Of a DNA stretch of 24,375 nucleotides, positions 22,692-24,375 are shown one piece after another. Location of the stretch: the NCBI GenBank assembly GCA_015490215.1, contig WFYH01000150.1:1-24375 (forward strand). The letters are read 5' to 3'. A program made the position numbers and the translations under genes. This DNA comes from Aquificaceae bacterium (GTDB lineage: Bacteria; Aquificota; Aquificia; Aquificales; Aquificaceae). Position 1 is the stretch's first letter; every line of letters begins with the position of its first letter. Below the pieces are notes generated by a model, which made no database searches, had not been told where the DNA came from, and saw only the letters and a list, made by a program, of their open reading frames with translations.

Positions 22692-24137
22692 ATGAAGGTG
22701 CCCGATAACTTGATGTATTCGGTTTTTCAATTTCAGGACGAAAGGATAAAGAAGAAGCTAACAGAAAAAACCATAGAAATAGCAACGGGAAAAAGGGTTA
22801 AAGACATCTCCGATGATCCCGAGGCTACCTTCAACATACTTAACATAAAGAAGGACATCTCCGAGCTTTCCCAATTTTCCAAAAATAGGCTGTTTGCGGA
22901 TGTGAACCTTTCCTACATTGACTACGCCCTCGGCAAGATGTCCGACAGGGTAAAAGAGATATACACGAAGGTCGTTCAGGCAAAAAACCTAGACAACACT
23001 TCGGACGAGCTAAAGAGTATAGGAAAGGAGGTTGAAGAAGCCCTTTCCTTCCTTTTGGATAGAGCAAACGAAAAGGTAGGGGAAAACTACATCTTTTCCG
23101 GAACAGCCCTTACCACAAAACCCTTTGACAGCAACTTCAACTATCTGGGTTCGGACGAGGACTTTCTCGTTCAGCTGGATGAAGATTCCTTCGTGGAGGT
23201 TTTCAGAAGCGGCGGAAAGATATTTGATACAAACGTTTATCAGTTGGATGCCTCCTTTTCCTCTGCGGATGCCGATCTGGGTGTGAGCGGGACAATGACC
23301 GTTTCTTACAATTCCACCAACGTCAGCGTTGACTACGGCAGGGGTATCTGGTATTTGGCTTCAAAGGTGTCAGATCCTGATATTCCCCTTTCCAACTACG
23401 GACTTAATGGAGATCTTATCCTTTATGACTCTTCCAACAATGAAGTGGCAAGGATTTCTAACTACGGTAGCTTAACTCTAAACGATCTAGTCTCTCAGAT
23501 AAACTCTGCTTTCGGATCGGAAAACATAAATGCCTCCTTGGTCACTAATCCCGACGGAACCTACACGGTAAAGATAGAAGATCTTGACTCCCCGCCCGAC
23601 AACTTCATAAGCGACACGTCTGAAAACGTCCTTGAAAGCAACACCTTGAACAACATATCCCGCATATTCAACACGTTGTCCCCTTCGGATATATCCCTTT
23701 TGGTTCACCAGCTTCCCAACGGAAGCTACACCTTGAGACTTATCCCCGAGGATGTAAGCCAAACGGTTACCGTTTCCTTTTCCGGAACATCTTTGGGTAA
23801 CTTCTCTACAAGAAACGTCTTTCAGCTGATAGGAGACCTTCGGGATAAGCTACTTAACGGTCTTGCTCCTGATGCTTCGGATCTCATGGCGGTTCAGAGG
23901 AGTTACGACAAGATATCCCTTGAAAGATCCAAGTCGGGTAGCATACTGGCGCAGGTGAGGAACCTTGAGGACGTTCAGGAAAACAGGATGGACACCCTCC
24001 GCAAGATGAAGTCGGATGAGGAGGAAGTGGAGCTTTCCGAGAGCATAATGGAATACACCCGCTACAGGATAGCCTACGATGCCCTGATGCGCATAGTGTC
24101 CGACGCCCGTGAGCTTACCATACTGAGGTATCTTTAA
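22692..24137 (+). CDS. flgL: Flagellar hook-associated protein 3
   Basis: FlgL is the second hook-filament junction protein, between FlgK and flagellin. The 481 aa have a flagellin-like N-terminal coil (KKLTEKTIEIATGKRVKDISDDPEATFNI), the mark GENYIFSGTALTTKPF, and a C-terminal coil ending YDALMRIVSDARELTILRYL. At 481 aa it is longer than the roughly 300 aa of enterobacterial FlgL because of a central insert; residues 218-320 match FlgK 306-411. The ribosome site GAGGTGG lies about 7 nt before the ATG. The TAA is next to the start of the lpxI-like gene. Confidence 0.94.
   Translation: MKVPDNLMYSVFQFQDERIKKKLTEKTIEIATGKRVKDISDDPEATFNILNIKKDISELSQFSKNRLFADVNLSYIDYALGKMSDRVKEIYTKVVQAKNLDNTSDELKSIGKEVEEALSFLLDRANEKVGENYIFSGTALTTKPFDSNFNYLGSDEDFLVQLDEDSFVEVFRSGGKIFDTNVYQLDASFSSADADLGVSGTMTVSYNSTNVSVDYGRGIWYLASKVSDPDIPLSNYGLNGDLILYDSSNNEVARISNYGSLTLNDLVSQINSAFGSENINASLVTNPDGTYTVKIEDLDSPPDNFISDTSENVLESNTLNNISRIFNTLSPSDISLLVHQLPNGSYTLRLIPEDVSQTVTVSFSGTSLGNFSTRNVFQLIGDLRDKLLNGLAPDASDLMAVQRSYDKISLERSKSGSILAQVRNLEDVQENRMDTLRKMKSDEEEVELSESIMEYTRYRIAYDALMRIVSDARELTILRYL
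23343..23652 (+). repeat. FlgL copy of a domain shared with FlgK
   Basis: Residues 218-320 of FlgL: GIWYLASKVSDPD, SNYGLNGDLILYD, ISNYGSLTLNDLVSQIN, VTNPDGTYTVKIE and NVLESNTL. This is the homologue of FlgK 306-411 and includes a Flagellin_IN-like motif, which is known mainly from hook-associated proteins and FliD. Confidence 0.85.
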
Positions 24138-24140
24138 TGT

Positions 24141-24375
24141 ATGACCCTCTGTCTGATTGCGGGCAAGGGGTATCTCCCGAAGGAGTTTGTAGATTTTGCT
24201 AAGCAGAAAGGCGAAGAGGTTTTTGTTGTCGGGGTAAAGGGTATCACCGACCTTGCACCTGTTCATGAGACCATTTCCATAGGAAAGGTGGGCAAGCTCA
24301 TAAAAATCCTTAAAAAAGAAAGTGTAAAAAAGATTGTCATGCTCGGAAAGTTTGAACCCAAACTCCTTTACACCT
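24141..24375 (+). CDS. lpxI: LpxI-like UDP-2,3-diacylglucosamine pyrophosphatase, 3' end cut off by the window
   Basis: Only the first 78 residues are present. They begin MTLCLIAGKGYLPKEFVDFA and continue with VVGVKGITDLAP, IGKVGKLIKILKKESVKKIVMLGKFEPKLLY, the pattern of LpxI N-terminal domains (LIAGxGxLP, GxxGKLIxxLK, VxxAGxxxKP). LpxI hydrolyses UDP-2,3-diacylglucosamine to lipid X in lipid A synthesis, replacing LpxH in many bacteria, so the organism is didermic with lipopolysaccharide. An ATG four bases upstream opens a frame that stops after 21 codons; the ATG at 24141 is used, with GAGGT about 11 nt upstream inside flgL. The position after flgL is probably not functional. Confidence 0.82.
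   Translation, partial: MTLCLIAGKGYLPKEFVDFAKQKGEEVFVVGVKGITDLAPVHETISIGKVGKLIKILKKESVKKIVMLGKFEPKLLYT

Noticed and set aside
22006..23652. Recent gene conversion between flgK and flgL
   Set aside because: Protein blocks match, but synonymous positions differ widely.

Overview
The window looks like a dense, roughly 50% GC stretch of chromosome from a thermophilic Aquificales bacterium, close to Aquifex or Hydrogenivirga. Evidence from the sequence: a carB gene that ends after its first half, as I recall for Aquifex aeolicus; an IscU whose Cys36/Asp38/Cys63/Cys107 numbering matches the A. aeolicus protein as I remember it; heavy AGG and ATA codon use; short proteins rich in K, E and R; and many overlapping genes. 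No stretch above 300 bases lacks a gene, and I see no IS element, CRISPR array or phage.

Layout. 1-2771 (+): the 3' part of tRNA-Pro(GGG), a small unknown protein, efp, accB, a CoA-binding protein, and an FNT-family formate/nitrite channel behind its own sigma54-type promoter. 2800-5593 (-): gap, hisS and a DUF507-like protein, convergent with the channel gene. 5666-5743 (+): tRNA-Asp, divergent from gap. 5746-8784 (-): a 1012-residue PAS/GAF/GGDEF/EAL cyclic-di-GMP protein. 8916-11984 (-): a tightly coupled operon iscU - MnmA-like PP-loop thiolase - tusA-like - DUF1858-like - nfu - aroE, joining Fe-S assembly to sulfur transfer. 12058-14550 (-): an unrecognised four-gene group with two tandem membrane-anchored PTP-fold proteins (one with the HCX5R active site, one with Cys replaced by Gly), a TIM-barrel-like lipoprotein and a sensorless histidine kinase. 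14619-17087 (+): the N-terminal half of carB, then a GspC-like type II secretion protein. 17011-20764 (-): a NasA/NarB-type nitrate reductase and a methyl-accepting chemotaxis protein. 20836-24375 (+): a FlgN-sized protein, flgK and flgL behind a sigma28-like promoter, then the start of lpxI.

The strongest regulatory signals are two sigma54-type (-24/-12) promoters, one at the FNT channel and one at the nitrate reductase 17 kb away, suggesting a shared nitrogen regulon. The FNT promoter lies inside a 13-bp inverted repeat whose right arm is the channel's Shine-Dalgarno sequence. Readthrough mRNA should hide that ribosome site, while sigma54-initiated mRNA should not. The nitrate reductase promoter is so close to the ATG that its mRNA should be leaderless; gap and the small kinase may be similar. 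Other notable points are a homologous insert shared by FlgK and FlgL, facing promoters of gap and tRNA-Asp that share one -35 box, and a 77-bp tail-to-tail coding overlap between gspC and nasA.
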